Below are positions 36,177 through 47,353 of a DNA stretch of 64,000 nt, one piece after another. Position 1 is the stretch's first letter; every line of letters starts with the position of its first letter. Where the stretch lies: the NCBI GenBank assembly GCA_948567375.1, contig OX419755.1, positions 21,643,001 through 21,707,000 of the forward strand, read 5' to 3'. Under the pieces are notes generated by a model that saw only the letters and a list, made by a program, of their open reading frames with translations, made no database searches and was not told the DNA's origin. A program made the position numbers and the translations under genes. This DNA is from Lunularia cruciata (taxonomy: Eukaryota > Streptophyta > Marchantiopsida > Lunulariales > Lunulariaceae).

Positions 36177-36503
36177 AGAATCTTGCTATTGTCTCACCCG
36201 TACATATACATATATATCCTTTGCTACTATCTCACTCATACAAAGCAGAGCTTTGCTATTATCTCACCCAACTAGTGCTGTGAAAGAAATGGATGCAAGG
36301 GGTGCGAGAATGAGCGCAATAGCAAGTGAAGACAACGAACAAGCAACGAGAGCAATCGACAGTGGAAAAGAGCGAATGATTTGGACAGAGCAATGGATAT
36401 GTGTACTAGTTAGGTCAGATAATAGCAAAGCTCTGCATGTATTGGTGAGACACTGGCAAAGGACATGTAAGTCTATGTATGGGTAAGACAATAGTAAGAG
36501 CTT
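36177..36503. mobile_element. Foldback (long inverted repeat) element
   Basis: Inner arms of 31 bp (36246-36276, cagagctttgctattatctc then acccaactagt; and 36405-36435) are inverted copies with about two mismatches. Outer arms (36177-36245 and 36436-36503) continue the pairing with gaps. Each arm has three imperfect direct units around TTGCTAnTnTCTCACnC. The arms enclose about 128 bases of distinct, less AT-rich sequence. No transposase is encoded, so it looks like a non-autonomous foldback or MITE-like element. No target duplication was established. The two overlapping frames at 36253-36491 are by-products. Confidence 0.8.
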
Positions 36504-36641
36504 ATCGAAATCAACATATAAAAGAATTTAAGTTCGAGTACTACTTGATATTGCTAACTTTGATTGTCATTCTAAATATATCTTACTTATAATAACTCAT
36601 TAATAAAATGTAAGATATCAAAATAACCATAATTTATATTC

Positions 36642-36679
<38 letters not shown>
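36642..36679. repeat. AAT/ATT microsatellite, self-complementary
   Basis: A run of ATA units passes directly into ATT units, so the whole block can fold back on itself. Confidence 0.9.
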
Positions 36680-39600
36680 CAAGGTAATTTGCATTGATTG
36701 GTTGAATTTTTCATTCTTAAGGTACGTATTGCAAAATTCAACGGAAGTGGAGCATTTTAGATTACCCTATGGGCTTACAGCAGTTCATACTAATATTCCT
36801 TATGGAAGTTTTAACAACAACTTGATCAAGAATATGAAAATAGTAAGTGTCTCTTTTTTAAAAGATTGGATCAAGTTTTCTTGTCCTTCAAAACTCTTTA
36901 TTACTAATCATCATTCCAATTCTAAATATGTGAATTAACTATAAAAATGATTATTTTATATCATAGTCAAAATTGGACTTAGCATAATTTAGCCAAGACT
37001 TTCTAATTAAAGCAGTTATAATTACTCACTTTGCATTTGTATTTGGTTCAAATGAAGTATAGATATCTGTTGACCATTCACTCTTTGAGAAAATGTTTAA
37101 CAATTCAAGTAGGAAGTTTACTCCAACTTCCCTCTCAATTGATTTGGTAGAGTAAGAAGTTATGTAAATATTCTACCATCTACTAGCATAATCCTAAACA
37201 AAAGACTTTAAAATTTTGGTAATGAAGAATCCATATAAGAAGATTAGCTATTCTAGATACCTTCATATCAAAATGAAGGTATTAGGAAATTTTTTAAAAT
37301 AATTTAATATAAATCATGGAAGAAATATATATCATTAGATGATCTGAGGTATGAAATGATTCCAAAATAAGGTAGAAGAAACATAAATGTGAAATAATTG
37401 ATACTAGAGAGTTCTCTAGCATTCTTAAAGTAAGAGATAAGAGTTGTTGGTATATTACCAAACAATATACAATACAATCATACATTATGTATCCATCTTA
37501 TTTTTTTAACTTGCATTTTAAATTTATGTAGAAAAATTCATTAAAGCTACATTTTCATAATGATTTTATGATAATCATAGATACATATAAAAAATTACTT
37601 ATAGAATTATTAAGTCCTTATTTACAATCTAACTAGTTCTTTATAAAACAAGTATGTTAATTTTTTGATCATATATCCATAATATGGGTAAATAATTATT
37701 TTATGGTTATTTATTGATAAGATGATCTGAAGTTGTTATTTCTGCTAGAATATAATGAAAAATTATTTTAGAATAAAATGAGAGGAATTTATTTAAGGAA
37801 GTAATAACTTACAGAATAAAAGTCTCAATAATTTTTCTTCATTTTAGTTTTGATTATTATCAAGTTTATCTTCCAATAGAATGTTGTACATAATCATTGT
37901 AATTTGATTCTTAATAGATTACAAGATTCTTAGCTCATGCTTTAACAAAGCTTTAGAAGCTTTATATTTCAGAATTATAAGTAATCATTATTCTTTAGAA
38001 TATGTAAAGATTAGATCTAACTTTGGCTATGATAGACATTTCTAAAAGCAAAAATTTTCCCATAATATATGTACCACAAGGATGAAAGAAGTAACTAATT
38101 CAAAAAGTACTTAATCAAGTAGTTGTAAAGAACTATAGATAAAGTACATAATCAAGTAGATAAAAAACCATAAATAAAGCTTGTGAAGATTTGTTGTATG
38201 TATGTGTTTATACTAAAAAGACTGAATGAATGATTTCTTTCAGATCATATTACAAAGACTAACATAATATTGTAAAACATATGGAATATGAGTTACTGAT
38301 ATTTTTTCTTATTTTGTAATTTGAGTTGATGCTAAGTAAAAGTAGGTGATGATCAATAATTATTGTTATTATGTGTTAATCTGCTAGAGTAATACACACA
38401 TAATTTTCATCAATTATAAAGTATGTACATTTCCTATGACTACAAGATAGAATAACTTTTGATAAATTACTATTATGGATTATTAAAATTAAAATCAATT
38501 TTTAGCAATTGATGTTCATAATTAATATCACTAAATTTACGATGAATAGAAGATGATATAACATTTAGGGAAAATACTCTCAAAACCAAAGAATAGTAAT
38601 CTCAAGGTATTGAATTAAGTATAATTAGTCAACTCCATTGCAATTGGATGAATATATAGTTGAGTATAATAAAGCCTTTATGAATACGAAAGTACTACTG
38701 TACCTCACACCAAAAGATACTTAATCAATATACGGTCCAAGGTTTCTTAACTAGTCCCTCATATATATTGCAACTTGTATTTCTCTTCAACTCATTATAT
38801 TTAGATACTATTGATGTATGAGTTATTTATTATAGATGTAAGGGTACTTCTGTAAGAGAATTCTCGCAGACTTAATCAAGATCTATCCTTGTGCTTCCTT
38901 TCTTGAATTAGAAAACCAAATATATATAAACCAAAGCATATAAGACATATAAAATAGTTAATTTAAAATTAGATGAACATATCGATTACTTTTAAAGTAC
39001 GCAAAAGTAGAATAGTTATATCCTAGGTAACATACGTTGATCAAGGGAATCGAACACTCATCCTACATAATCTAATATATTTAAAATATCTTCCCATCCT
39101 TCTTGTTTTCTACGCGGTAGCCTTTCATTATCTAATATCATTTGGGTAGCCAAGGTAAGCTTTGAGTTGCTTTATCTTATTCTGCCTTATATAAATCTCA
39201 AATTGATAAGAATATTGAATAAGTAATGCAAAATCCAATCTAAGGAAAAGAGAAATCAATTGAGAAAAGGCCCTTATCAGAATAATTATTCTTAAAGTGT
39301 TTACAAAAGAAAAGATTGACTCTTTACCCACTAAGTCACTAATCATGAGGTGGAAAAAATTGAGCTATAAAAGATTATGATTCTAAGGATTTCTTGAGTT
39401 GTTAAATACAAACCTCATTTCACTACATCAGAACTTTATAGTCAAATTAGATTTTTGATGTTGTGCAAACATAAATTAAAATGGTTATAGAGATTACATA
39501 TTAGATTATCTTATAGATTAGACTATATATGCTAAATCTTTATTGCTTATAATTAAGCTTTTAGGGTGCATATCATAATATTTGCTAGAATGATGTATGA

Positions 39601-39754
39601 ATTGCACTCTATTCCAACACATATCTATCCAACATACAATGCAAACTATCTAGAAATCTTTTTATTGATAAATTATACTAGCTTGAATCCATCAAAATTG
39701 GATTGAAGTGGTAGAATTGATTGAATCTGTTATTATCTTCGATGAAATCGATGC
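36680..39754. other. AT-rich intergenic sequence
   Basis: No gene was recognised. A 10-bp hairpin (ATACCTTCAT / ATGAAGGTAT) lies at 37257-37282. A 39-base copy of the LINE-like tail lies at 39089-39127. Frames at 36702, 37294 and 39128 are short and without motifs. Confidence 0.5.
39089..39127 (+). repeat. Third tail fragment of the LINE-like element
   Basis: The text 'tcttcccatccttcttg' followed by 'ttttctacgcggtagccttt' matches the reverse complement of the 3' end of the element at 39755-41148 (tcttcccatctttc, ctacatggtcgccttt). It is in plus orientation. Confidence 0.65.
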
Positions 39755-41148
39755 CTTTGTAAGGGGAAAGGCGACCATGTAGGAAAAATGAAAGATGGGA
39801 AGACCCCATCAAGCCGTACAAGGGAGAGACAAAAAAAAGGTAACATGGGGCTAAGCCCCAATAGAGTCTATATGAGAAATCTGCCCTATTGCACCTAAGA
39901 TATCCAAGCTATGCAAGTCGTACGGTCTACACACAACTGAAGCATCCGAAGAAACATCACATAATGTGATTGCTCTCCTATGGATTGCACCAGCCATTGC
40001 ACACTATAGAGCAATGGACACATGCTGTCTAAAATATGCTACAAAGTATGAGAGTGAGAGTGGTACCCCTTGATGCCTAACATGATAAGCTCTTGCGCAC
40101 TCCCTGACAAATGTGTCTAATGCCATGTCCATCGCTCCATATAACTCCAAGGCTAGAGGAACAAAGAGGTGACCTCGCTGCATGCCCCTATACTTGGAGA
40201 CCTTGCGACCTGCTGCTACACTCGCCGCCCATCCAGGGGGATGGGTAATCACTCCCTCTGAACTATATCTCACCTAGGGTCTGTAACCACGACATCCGCT
40301 ACTATCACCTGATCACCTTGGACCAAGTATAAGTCTGCCCTTGACACGTGTCGTCTGCAAGGCATACGAACGCTCCATCCAAGCCAAGTATCCACTCTCT
40401 CGTGCCATAGCAAACACTATGTCTCTAATGGCATCATGGGTAGCTATCCTTTGTCCTCCAAAAGGACACCGTGTCATGTGGACCGCCGCTGCATCTAGTG
40501 TAGAACCACACTCACAAGTGAGTAATGAAGATGCAGATGGGTGGACCAAACTCTGGCAAAAACTCATCGCTGTAGAGAAAGTAGCTGGTGCGAGTCGGAA
40601 AGCCCTAATGCACGATCGAGCTAGGATCCAAGAGCCTGCACCCTTGCCGGAGCAAGACGTGCTCTAGTAGCTTGAGGAATGGATGAGTCCAGTAAGAGAG
40701 AATGTAGCGTATGCTCACACTGTCGCTCCATCAAGGAAGACTGTAAACCTCTAGTCCAATCTGACGATAGTGAAGCAAACGGTGGAAAATTCTCTCGTGC
40801 TTGTGGGGATAGACTATCTCTCTTCTGCCGCAATATTGCCTGGAGAGAAAAGGATACTCCCTCCAACTTTGTCACATAAGTCTCCAAAACCGGCCTATCA
40901 ACAACCACAAAACGAGAGGAAAGTAGGGGTGCCGAGAGAGCACAACTACCCAAAAACACTATAGATGCTGTCTCTTCCATAGAAAGCAATCCAACTCCAC
41001 CACATGAGATCGGCAGAGCCGTCTGTCTATGTGCCAATCCCACTGTCACACTCTCAAAAGTCCTTGGTCCAATAATGCCTTTGTAAGCAGTAACAAAGAT
41101 ATAGATGGTCCAAAATCTCACTAATCTTTGATTAAGATTAAGCATCAA
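39755..41148 (-). mobile_element. 5'-truncated non-LTR (LINE-like) retrotransposon, C-terminal part
   Basis: Minus-strand frames at 40621-41148, 40313-40567 and 40004-40273 are pieces of one polypeptide broken by frameshifts. The first has LPISCGGVGLLSME and FLGSCAL, as found after the RT core. The second has a Cys-His motif, CECGSTLDAAAVHMTRC, with a later H in IATHDAIRD (C-x-C-x9-H-x3-C). The third has KYRGMQRGHLFVPLALELYGAM. Between the last two, the alternate frame reads VIVADVVVTDP. These blocks are known from the C-terminal region of non-LTR retrotransposons of plants and algae. The RT catalytic core is absent: sequence above 41148 turns AT-rich, the 5' truncation usual for such elements. 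The 3' untranslated tail runs to about 39755 without a poly(A) tract. Confidence 0.75.
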
Positions 41149-43193
41149 GACTAAAAAATAATCTAAACTATAATATCATAATACTACTACAAATAAATAA
41201 ATAATACATAAAAAGATAGATAGATATACATGTAATGATAATTCATGTACATGCATGGATGATAGACATGTGATGTGCACAATATGTGTTTCGAATATAA
41301 TTTAATACGTATAAATGGTATGAATTCATTTTTCTTTTGAGAAGTAATCCAAAATATTACACTGTCAATTCAATCGAAGTATTAAGAATTTAGCTTACTG
41401 ATAAACTAACTATTGATCTGCCGACTCAATTCATTAGACATTAATATAAACAATCAAATTATTTCGGTCGTCTTCCAAATTCTCCCAACCAAATGTGACT
41501 CTTCTAGACAGTCATTATATTAGAGGGTCCTTGTCTGAGATATTTCGATATTGAAAAATGAATGATTTATTTAATTAGTTATTAAAAAATTAAATAATAA
41601 CACATTTTAAACGATTTATAATAAATTAGAATAATAAAATTGAATAAATATATCAAAAAATCAAAAAATACCGTAATGTAAATTACATCGTACAGCTCTC
41701 CACCTCAGAACACCCCTCTGACATTTTCACATTTTAGTATGGAATTCCGCAAAATGCGAATTGAATCCCTCTACCGTCCAAAACAAATCCAGCAGGTAGT
41801 GGGTTTTGCCTTTTCTCCGGACGGCAAGATATGGCTGTTCTCCGGTCGCCTGTATTTTCTCAACACGTATATCGCGGGAACCCGTAAAACAGGGGGATAC
41901 TAAAACTAACCTTGACTTATTTCTACCTTTCTCGACCTTCGTTTCACATGTAGGACTTGCAAGAACTCTCCCCGTTTCAATCACTTTGTTGTGTGTGATT
42001 CAAGTTCCCTGTAAGTAGAATAGATGGGAGACAGTCTAAGCTCAGATGATGAGATGGGAGACCTGATGACCTCCATGTTCCTTCGCTAGTGTGCTTCTTT
42101 CAAGTGACACAGGAATCGGAACAATTTCACAAGCGTGCCGCGTATCCCATCGTGCAACCCCCCTATGAAAGAAGAGGGTTTTACAACACTATTTTAGTGT
42201 TGCTGACTCACCATATCCAAACTCTCTCCCTCCAGTCAAGAAACAATAGAAGTTTCTGAATTGTGCATCGATGCAAACAGAAGAGAAAAGAACGATACAC
42301 TCTTGCGGCTAGGAATTGAATTCACTTGACACTGAACACATGCGATAGACACAGTGAGGAGGCAAATGCTTCATATTATACAATCAAATGGAGAACCAGA
42401 TTGAACATGGTGCAGGTTTGGGGTCAAGGCGTCGGGGCAACTGGTGGCATCATCACAAAGAATGAAAGTCCACCGGCAGCTCGCAAAGAGAGAAAAGATA
42501 CAGACTTGCAAGGACGAATTGAACATGTCAAAGTACAGACGGGACGAGGTAGAAAGTCTGCAAGGGCATCCAAGCTGAACTTCAAACGCATTACTCGTTA
42601 TCTTAAGTCGATCAGATATATTAACTCCGTTCCTGCTGAGGCAAGAAAAACTGATCCCAGGGCTTCTGGCATTACCATGTGAGAAGCATGCACATATGGA
42701 CTTTTCTAATTAAAAGTCGTCTCACATCCTGTAGGGTGAAATATCCGATTCAGCAATGCAGGAGAAACAAAAGGGTTCCTCAGATGTTTTGCGTGGTAGA
42801 AATCGAACAATCCAGGTGCATGGTTGCATAGCCTGTAGGATCATGATATAGGATCATGATATGGTGCAAGATGATGTCATAGCACATAGTTAACGATCCA
42901 GCAACAGCTGCTCCCAGATTCAAATAGAGACCTTTGGTCATTCGAGGAAACGCAGTCCCGTCCCGTCGGAAGAAACGTGGTATGTACATGTAGGTGTTCC
43001 AAGCTAAGGTATCTCTCGGGGAGCCACCGGCTCCTGTTTGCAAGGGGACTGTGTGACCTGTGGAGGTAGAGTACTGAGGTGCCCAGCTTCTGTAGTTTGA
43101 GAAACCCTCTCGAAAGGAAAACCACGATAGCCGAGATGGGTCACCTCGAGTCCGATGGATAACTTGATGAAGGAAGACGCTTCGAGATACGTC
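41149..43193. other. Gene-proximal sequence without a recognised gene
   Basis: 41150-41700 is AT-rich. 41700-43190 is more balanced and CpG-retaining, with overlapping frames on both strands (41727-41984 minus; 42326-42682 plus, 118 codons) that show no motif I know. Its right end must include the 3' end of the glutaredoxin-like transcript. A short direct repeat (ggatcatgatat, twice) lies at 42838-42862. Unidentified exons, pseudogene pieces or untranslated regions are all possible. Confidence 0.35.
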
Positions 43194-44015
43194 TCACGAA
43201 AAGCAAACAGGACATTTCATCAATCCGTTCTCATTACAATCCGGACACAAGGCAATTTGGTCATCTTCATCCCTCACCTTCCGGCTTCCATTGCACTCCA
43301 AGCACGGAAGAAACCGAACTCCTCCGCAACCCTGGCAGTACTCGGGATTCCAGGACATCTGCCTCGCGAGACGAAACTCCGGCAGTAGATCGGCTAAGAG
43401 TCCCGCATCGTGTAACCGAGCAACCTCCTCGGCGCCACCCACATACACACCCTTGATGAACAATCTCGGGACGGGTACAGGCTCCCCTAATAGAGTCTCC
43501 AACTCCTGACGAAATCCAGAGTGCATGGACACATCTCTCTCGTCGATTGCCACTCCGGAGGCTCTCAAGAGCAACTTCAATTGCCTACAATCGTCGTACG
43601 TTTTTCTGATTCCTCTCAAGCTCGTGAGATACAGCACAACTCGCCTTTCGCCCCCGGGAGGGCATCTGTACTCAAAGTCCTGGGTCGGATCAATCGGTAG
43701 CAAGAAATCCCCGTCTTCCAAAATCGCTGGGGGAGCCATAGTAGTAGACGTCACAGAGCTCTCTTTGTCATACACATCCGCTGTCACATTAAATTCTAAT
43801 TGAGACTCCTCCGGATTACCATAGTCGCTCTGGGAATCCCACATGGCGCTCTCCTGGAAATATGATTCGCCTCCATCTCTCGCGCAGTGAGACCCGCGTG
43901 CACTAGGACCTTCATAACCAAACAGACTCTCTGTATCACCAACCGGCTGCTCAAAATCTGAGCTACTCCCTCCCGATGTTGCGCAATTGAACCAGCGCAT
44001 GCCTGCTGCAAACAA
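43194..44015 (-). CDS. Glutaredoxin-like protein with C-terminal CxxC zinc cluster
   Basis: The 273-codon intact frame matches a plant-specific glutaredoxin-like family, usually intronless as here. Residues 1-115 are a variable, low-complexity, acidic and Ser-rich region. Residues 125-213 form the glutaredoxin fold: RRVVLYLTSLRGIRKTYDDC, then ERDVSMH, VPRLFIKGVYVGG and EEVARLHDAG. TSLRG (131-135) stands where classical glutaredoxins have the CxxC/CxxS redox site, so thiol-disulfide exchange there is not expected; this is usual in the family. VP (182-183) is the cis-Pro position and GG (193-194) the glutathione-binding turn. The C-terminus has four CxxC pairs (227-230, 238-241, 257-260, 268-271), like a DnaJ-type zinc cluster. 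The ATG at 44015 gives the longest frame; Met6 is an alternative. It is a likely cytosolic or nuclear protein-interaction or regulatory protein. The exact role is unknown. Confidence 0.93.
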   Translation of the reverse strand: MFAAGMRWFNCATSGGSSSDFEQPVGDTESLFGYEGPSARGSHCARDGGESYFQESAMWDSQSDYGNPEESQLEFNVTADVYDKESSVTSTTMAPPAILEDGDFLLPIDPTQDFEYRCPPGGERRVVLYLTSLRGIRKTYDDCRQLKLLLRASGVAIDERDVSMHSGFRQELETLLGEPVPVPRLFIKGVYVGGAEEVARLHDAGLLADLLPEFRLARQMSWNPEYCQGCGGVRFLPCLECNGSRKVRDEDDQIALCPDCNENGLMKCPVCFS

Positions 44016-44440
44016 ACGACAGTGCGCAGCTCTCCCCTCTCTCCTCTCCTCTCGCTCGCTCGATTCTCCCCCAAGTGTTTACAACGGGAAGACAAATTCA
44101 CGTGAAAGAATCAAACTTCTGATACCATACTCTTCTTCATCTTCCCACGTCATTTACCTGCTCTTCTAGTTCTTCTTCTATTCATTTCTCCCATATCAGC
44201 TCTCTATTCGCGCATTGTTCTCCGCAGTAGGACCAGAGCTGCGGCTGACAAAAGCTCCAACGCCTCTCCGCCAACCGTCCGAGGAGTCCTAACCGGTTTG
44301 TTCATGTCACCTCCGGTCACTAGCAACACCGCCGTGGGAGGGGCTGTGGAGGAGCAAGATTCGTCTCCATGTTTGTTTCTTGAATCTTCACCCACGCCCC
44401 TCCACTCAGTACCCAAGATCTCGCCCCTTACTTTCCTTCA
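44016..44440 (-). promoter_or_regulatory. Likely 5' untranslated region and promoter of the glutaredoxin-like gene
   Basis: Directly upstream is a strongly pyrimidine/purine-biased stretch (plus-strand ctctcccctctctcctctcctctcgctcgctcg, 44031-44064), common in plant 5' leaders, then a CpG-rich block to about 44400. A minus-strand frame of 70 codons (44204-44416) lies there and could be an upstream frame, but it has no known motif. No convincing TATA box was fixed. Confidence 0.45.
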
Positions 44441-45558
44441 TATAGAGACCTTTTCTTCTACTAATCTCTTGGGATCTACACGAGAGCCCTATATCCAAGT
44501 TTGATTAGTTTACCACATCCCATATTATTATTTTAGCTACTAGGATGGATCAACACAAACCTACATGGTATAGGCTAAGCAACATGAGGAGGATTGGGAC
44601 AAATTGAAGGCTCATCGCCTCCAGGTATGTTGACTTACGACTTTATTGCATGTCATTTGAGCCGATTGCAGTTTGTTTGATTCACTAGTGTTGTATCCCG
44701 TATGACTTTTTCGCACCGTATCTCCGTCATGTATGAAATCTAAGCTTTGGGGATTTTAGCATAATAATTTTTAAAATCGGTAAAGGTTATGTCGCATGTG
44801 TATAGGAGGAATCATGTGAACAGAAAGGATTGGATGTCTGTATCAATTCTTGTTTCTTATTAGTAATATCTTGTATATTCTATTATTGGTGCTATTTTAT
44901 GGAGGAGAGCTTCTTTGTTATGTATCATGATTGAAGTAAAGTTGTATCCAACCTACATCTTTATATAAAAGGGAATACTTTCATTTCCGGAACGTTTATC
45001 TTGATACAGTATACTTGAACCCAAGAGGGGGTGCCCACGGCAATCTTTATAATGTGTACACCATCAAATGTATTGTGTTAATCGTAGTGGGAAACTTTAT
45101 ATAGATTTTGTACAACTTCTCATATAAGTACAACTTTTCTCATATAACCCAAGCTTGGCAATAATTCTGGCAATAAGTACAACTCTTCTCATGTAAGTCC
45201 AAGATTTGCATTAATGTCAACAAGAAATTGACATAGAAACTGTCCTTGAGACTGTGTGGATGTAGAATTTTCAAATAATATGTCATTCTCTAGCCGTCCT
45301 TGAAACACTCATAGCTTGTGTAATAAATTGTATATAATTACCTAATCTGTATTTTGCATAATGAGGCTTCTCGCTGTTTATCTACATGAGACCCACTTGG
45401 TTTACATCCGAGTATCAGGGAGAGGATTTTATAGCCCCTCTCTCTCCTATCACTTCACGCATACAACAGGGGGTTTAAAAAGCGAAGGTTACTGGAAATT
45501 TCGGTAAAATTTATTATAGGATCCCATATAAAAAATGCAGTAAAAGTGAACATACCGT
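44441..45558. other. Intergenic sequence right of the glutaredoxin-like gene
   Basis: No gene was recognised. Three copies of a phrase like 'agtacaacttttctcatataa' lie at about 45110, 45128 and 45175. The transition back to AT-rich repeat DNA begins here. Confidence 0.45.
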
Positions 45559-45775
45559 AATAAAGTTTTATGAGGTGATGGGCGGTTTCATTTTTTAAAA
45601 GGGTCTGAATTAGGGAGGAATTAGACAATTATATTGAGAAATTACCATTAAGTAACAATGCCCCGTATCACAAGTAATAAAGTTTTAAGGGATGATGGCC
45701 ATTTCATTTTTTAGGGAGGTCATGAAAGGGATTAGGCAATTATTCTGAGAAATTACCATCAAGTAACAATGCCAC
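45559..45775. repeat. Tandem duplication, 117-bp period
   Basis: The block starting aataaagttttatgagg (45559) recurs at 45676 (aataaagttttaaggg). Both contain gatggnnnnttcattttttag, gaattagacaatta-/gattaggcaatta, and gagaaattaccatnaagtaac followed by aatgcc. Confidence 0.85.
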
Positions 45776-45979
45776 ATGTCAGGAGCAAGGACCAAGCAGT
45801 GGAAAAACTTGTCACGTGTCACTTGGACATGTCTCAAAATCTGAAATCTCCAAATTGAATATAGTGAGAGGTGTGCATCTACACTCTCACCAAAGGGTGA
45901 GAGGGTAGGTGCAAAATCTGATCATAATCAAACATCTTTGGGTATAATATTCTCATGGATGGCAGATTTAGATTGATGG

Positions 45980-46055
45980 TTGCAGCATTTTTCCTATTTA
46001 AACATGCTTGTTGGGTGCCAACATTTTTCCTATTCAAACATGCCTGTTGGGTGTA
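45980..46055. repeat. Tandem duplication, 36-bp unit
   Basis: Two head-to-tail copies share catttttcctatt, aaacatgc and tgttgggtg, with a few base changes between them. Confidence 0.9.
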
Positions 46056-46569
46056 AACATTTGAACATTTGGAATGATTCATGTGCAGAAACATCACTGA
46101 GCAAACCTCTCTGCCACAATGCCAACTTGAAGAAATTCACTAGAGCTGACTTTGAGAAACTACACTTGATGAATTTAAGAATTTGAAAGGAGTTTAGTGA
46201 ATCATGGAGAACATAAACTCTTGGAACACAAATCTTGCTCCTCCTTCCATTCCCCTTCACTCTCTCATTTGCAACATAGATCTTTTGCCTCCTATGTAAG
46301 TATTGGCTAGTCCAAATTCAACTCCCATTTTGGCCATTCATGTGCCATTACAAGTTATTAGATTTCTAGATCTCTTGCAAATGGTGTCTTCTGTACCAGC
46401 CCCAACTGTGCTTGTACAATTTGCTCCTTCCATAAGCAAAGTAAAAAGTGACAAGATAGGTTCAAACTGATCTATCATCATTATTCCCAATTGACAGATT
46501 ATTTGGAGGATCCTACCATCTAAGCAGATCCATGGTGACACTTAACACATTCAAAAGAGCACAAAATTC

Positions 46570-47353
46570 AACTACATGGCCACTTTCCTCATGAGACTTG
46601 AGAAGGAGGTCATGGGTCCATGAATGGAACAAGATTGTAGAAAAAATAGGCACAATACATGAAATCTTTATAAAGAAGCAAGGACCTTAAAGGATAAGTA
46701 CACAAGTGAGACCTCAATGAGAAGGAGATAAAGTGCAGATGGACAATTATAGACCAAAAATTGAATCAGCTTTGTCCTTTTTATGATCAAATGGATGCTC
46801 TTTTTGGTGGTAGAGCAAAAACTTCCCCACCTTCCTTGTAAGTGTGGACATGAGGAATGAATGAACATTTCAAAATTGTTAATTAAAGAGGATGAAATGG
46901 GAGGAAGAGTTACAATAGAAGAGGAAATTTTTGAAGAAGGCACTCCTTTGTTGAGAACTTCACAAGCCTATAGTATTCCATTCAAGACATCACATCTTAT
47001 TCCATTTACAATTTCTAACATGCAAGAAGAGAGTTAGGAGGAGTTCAATAGAGGGTTAGATGAGTTTGAGGAAGATGTTTTGCTTGTTACTGCAATAAGA
47101 TCATAGGAAGACATTCTTGGGGCACATGAGGAAATTAGAGGAGCACAAGGTAAAGGAGAGAAGGAACAAGATAGAGAAAGAGAGCTTTAGAGGGAGTGGG
47201 AATCATGCAAGAGGAGAAAATCCTCTAAAGGAAATCCCAAATTTATTCCTACATTATCTTCTTTTAGTAAAGATTTGACAAGCCATGCAAAATTGAGAAA
47301 TGATCCTCTAAAGGCTAGGATGCGGTATAAACTAGCACAAATTGATGCTTAAA
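46570..47353 (+). pseudogene. Decayed SANT/trihelix-like protein gene
   Basis: Three plus-strand pieces follow one another. Around 46608-46670 the frame reads SWVHEWNKIVEKIGTIHEIF. After a frameshift it gives NEKEIKCRWTII and then FYDQMDALFGGRAK (about 46775-46825). From 46888 to 47350 a single frame of about 155 codons has only three stops (all TAG), is acidic at first, and ends with a basic part (KRRKSSKGNPKF; RNDPLKARMRYKLAQIDA). Tryptophan-spaced helices with an Rx-W block and a C-terminal 'phe-tyr..MD..G.R' end are reminiscent of Myb/SANT-like trihelix DNA-binding proteins, which occur both as host factors and as partner proteins of Harbinger-type transposons. No transposase is near. Family assignment is tentative. 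Confidence 0.4.

Noticed and set aside
36253-36491. Two opposing 75-77-codon frames
   Set aside because: They are produced by the inverted arms and core of the foldback element and carry no motif.
39035-39070. Possible tRNA T-arm (gggaatcgaaca on the plus strand)
   Set aside because: The flanking bases do not form a T stem, and no D arm, anticodon stem or acceptor pairing could be drawn.
40341-40964. Plus-strand frames of 64-108 codons
   Set aside because: They lie antisense to the LINE-like protein frames, which have recognisable motifs.
42326-42682. 118-codon plus-strand frame as a gene
   Set aside because: No recognised motif, no clear start context, and overlapping frames exist in the neighbourhood; kept only as an open question.
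43155-43803. Plus-strand frames of 72-92 codons opposite the glutaredoxin-like gene
   Set aside because: They are shadows of the minus-strand coding sequence.
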